NCBI GenBank assembly: GCA_018697195.1
Contig: CM031878.1
Coordinates: 68,467,642-68,531,641, forward strand
Direction of reading: 5' to 3'
Length of the DNA: 64,000 bases
From: Certhia americana
Taxonomy: Eukaryota; Chordata; Aves; Passeriformes; Certhiidae
Positions 62,045 to 64,000 of the stretch are shown here, piece by piece (position 1 is the first letter of the stretch; the number at the start of each line of letters is the position of its first letter). The notes beneath the pieces are model-generated. The model saw nothing but the letters and a program-made list of their open reading frames with translations, was not told where the DNA came from and searched no databases. A program made the translations under genes and the position numbers.

Positions 62045-63985
62045 TTAGAATCATAGAATACAATGATAGAGCAATTTGTACTGGAATTCAGTAATGTAAG
62101 ATCATTGAGTCCAACCATTAACCCAGCAGTGCCAAGCCCACTGCTAACCTTGTCCTTTAGTGCCATTTCTACATGTCTTTTAAATACCTCAAGGGACAGT
62201 GATTCAAATACTTCCCTGGGCAGCATGTTCCAGTGCTTGACAACCTTTTTAGTGGATAAGTTTTTCCTGGTATTCAAACTAAATCTTCTCTGGTAAAACT
62301 TGAGGCTGTTTCTTCTCATGCCCATCCCTCATTACTCGGAAGCAGAGCCTGACACTGCTCCTCCCTGCCGGCTGTCCCCTCCTCTCAGGGAGTTGTGCAG
62401 AGCCAGAAGGGGCCCCCTGAGCCTCCTTTGCTCCAGGATGAGCCCCTTCCCCAGCTCCCTCAGCCACTCCTGGGGCTCCACACCCATCCCCAGGTCTGTT
62501 CTCTTCTCTGGATTTGTTTCAAATTGTGAGGGGCCCAGAGCTGCATCCAGGTGGCCCCAGCAGTGCCAGCACAGTCAGAGTCACTGCCCTGCTCCTGCTG
62601 CCACACCATGGCTGGGACAGCCCAGGGGACATTGGAATTCTTGGCCACCTGGGCACAGCTGGGCTCCTGTCCAGCTGCTGTCATCAGCACCCCCAGGGCT
62701 TTTTCCAGCTTTCCAGCCACTTTTCCCCCATCCTGGAGCTGCAGGGGGTTGTTGTGATCTAAGGACAGGACCCAGCACTTCCCCTGGTTGTACCTCATCC
62801 CAATGGCCTCATCCCATGGATCCAGGCTGTGCAGACTCCTCTGCAGAGCCCTGCTGCCCTCCAGCAGATCCACACTCCCACCCGGCCTGGTGCTGTCAGG
62901 AACTGACTGAGGGGCCCTCAATCCCCTCATCCAGACCTTTGTTTAAGATGTTAGACAGGCCTGGCCCCAGTACTGATCCCACAGGAACCCCACTGATGCC
63001 CAGCCCAGCTGGATGTCCCTCCATTCCCCACCAGTCCCTGGCCCTGCCCTCAGCCTGTTCTTCACCCAGAGAACAGGGCCCTGTCCATGAGCAGCCAGTT
63101 TCTCCAGGAGATGCTGTGGGGGAAGGTGTCAAAGGCTTTGTACAGTCCAGACAGACACATCCACAGCCTTTCCCTCACCCCCTGAGCAGGTCACCTTGTC
63201 ACAGGAGAGCAGGTTGGTCAGGCAGGACCTGCCCCTCCTAAACCCAGGCTGGTTGGGCCTAATGCCCTGGCTGTCCTGTTCCTGATGGCACTCGAGGTGA
63301 TCTGCTCCATGGCCTCCCTGGCACTGAGGGCAGCTGACAGGCTTTTCCTGGAGAATGGAAATTCTCTTTAACTCTCCTTTTACTGCTAATGAATTTATAA
63401 TAATAATTATATTGTCAACAGCCAGATTAAGTTCCAGTTGAGCTTTGGACCTTCTAATTTTCTTCCTGCATAACGTCACAAAATCCTTGTTGTCTCCCTC
63501 AATCTGGCCAGATCCTTCATCCAAAGGTTGTAATCTCTCCCTTTTTCCCTGAATTCCAGACACAGGTCTCTGTTCTGTCTTCCCCACTGTCTCATCTTTT
63601 GGCTCATGGGGTTGATCTGCTCCTGCACCTTGAAGAACATCCAGTGTTCCTGGATTCCTTTGCCCTTCAGGATGCTCTCAGCCAGTCCCCTAACCATACC
63701 AAAGTCTTCCCTCTAGAAGTCCAAGGGTGGCAGTTCTGCTGCACCCCTCCTTACTTCTCTGGGAATCAAAAATCATCTATCCATAATCACCAAGCCCAAG
63801 ATGGCATCCAGCTGTTCCATCACCCATGAACCTTTCTCTCTTCCTGAACAATAGGTCTAGCGGCCATTTTCCCTCATTGCCTCACTCACCAATTGAGCTT
63901 CTCTGCCACACACTTCAGGAACTTCCTAGACTGTTTCCTCTGTGCTCTGTTCTATTTCCAGCAGTCACATGGTCAATTGATGTTC
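62045..63985 (-). mobile_element. CR1 LINE, endonuclease region to 3' end, internally deleted
   Basis: Read on the minus strand, the element enters from the right edge in the C-terminal endonuclease region: SRKFLK-like text near 63930, then a decayed counterpart of the GHSDHE motif near 63780. It continues through the linker to reverse transcriptase (KIRRSKAQLELNLAVD, near 63420). Near 63340-63355 it jumps directly to the PVS..P.G...MEQI block, so N-terminal RT sequence is missing. It resumes with RRGRSCLTNLL, SGDAVGEG-type frameshifted text, and GSVDLLEG with the catalytic FADD position reading VPDS. It ends with NLSTKKVVKHWNMLPREVFE, the 3' untranslated region and the terminal repeat remnant at 62046-62060. 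Frameshifts and stops are scattered through it. The 5' part lies beyond the window. The 313-codon plus-strand frame at 62300-63241 is antisense to this element and not a gene. Confidence 0.93.
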
Positions 63986-64000
63986 CCCGCCCCCCCCCCC
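63985..64000. repeat. Poly-C window end
   Basis: CCCC, one G, then C11 to the last base. Like the left edge, this may mark a contig or gap boundary. Confidence 0.85.

Noticed and set aside
62300..63241. 313-codon plus-strand ORF, the longest in the window
   Set aside because: It is exactly antisense to the CR1 element; the minus strand gives recognisable CR1 ORF2 text, so this frame is an artefact of the repeat's GC-rich composition.
1..64000. tRNA genes, CRISPR arrays, proviruses or a dedicated gene cluster
   Set aside because: No tRNA T-loop motif in context, no regularly spaced repeats, and no retroviral gag, protease or polymerase frame were seen; the only reverse-transcriptase text belongs to CR1.

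Overview
The window is vertebrate nuclear DNA, almost certainly from a bird. There is no prokaryotic-style gene packing. Stops are dense in all six frames, CpG is sparse, homopolymer and microsatellite tracts are frequent, and every interspersed repeat I can identify is a CR1 LINE of the avian type: 5'-truncated copies with relics of the ATTCTATG-like 3' terminal repeat. I see no primate or rodent SINE or L1 sequence. The species cannot be named from the sequence.

Layout: 1-100 is homopolymer-rich edge sequence. 101-17224 is mostly single-copy non-coding DNA, with a candidate conserved element (10250-10610) and several inverted repeats. 17225-18075 is a minus-strand CR1. 19740-20062 is a slightly CpG-enriched patch with an RFX-like X-box and a splice-donor-like end. 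27650-27809 reads like the last coding exon of a plus-strand gene: strong acceptor, 53-codon tail, then a polyadenylation signal. 27950-39200 is AT-rich non-coding DNA with a second candidate conserved stretch (34860-35480). 39210-39461 is a minus-strand ORF with clear codon-position bias. 39812-40645 holds two CR1 fragments in opposite orientation. 42426-42662 is a small CpG-rich minus-strand ORF with a coding-like GC3 bias. 44340-44570 is an old CR1 relic. 44571-62040 is mainly single-copy DNA with microsatellites, a minisatellite and one protein-like ORF (58152-58496). 62045-63985 is the largest repeat, a CR1 running on the minus strand from its endonuclease region to its 3' end, internally deleted and with a degraded catalytic motif. 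The window ends in poly-C.

No complete gene can be reconstructed, and I found no convincing tRNA, rRNA, CRISPR array or retroviral provirus. This is gene-poor, intronic or intergenic DNA. The strongest leads are four candidate coding fragments that I could not assign to a family. I did not find evidence of an undescribed biological system; the hairpins and candidate conserved elements are listed as checkable observations only.
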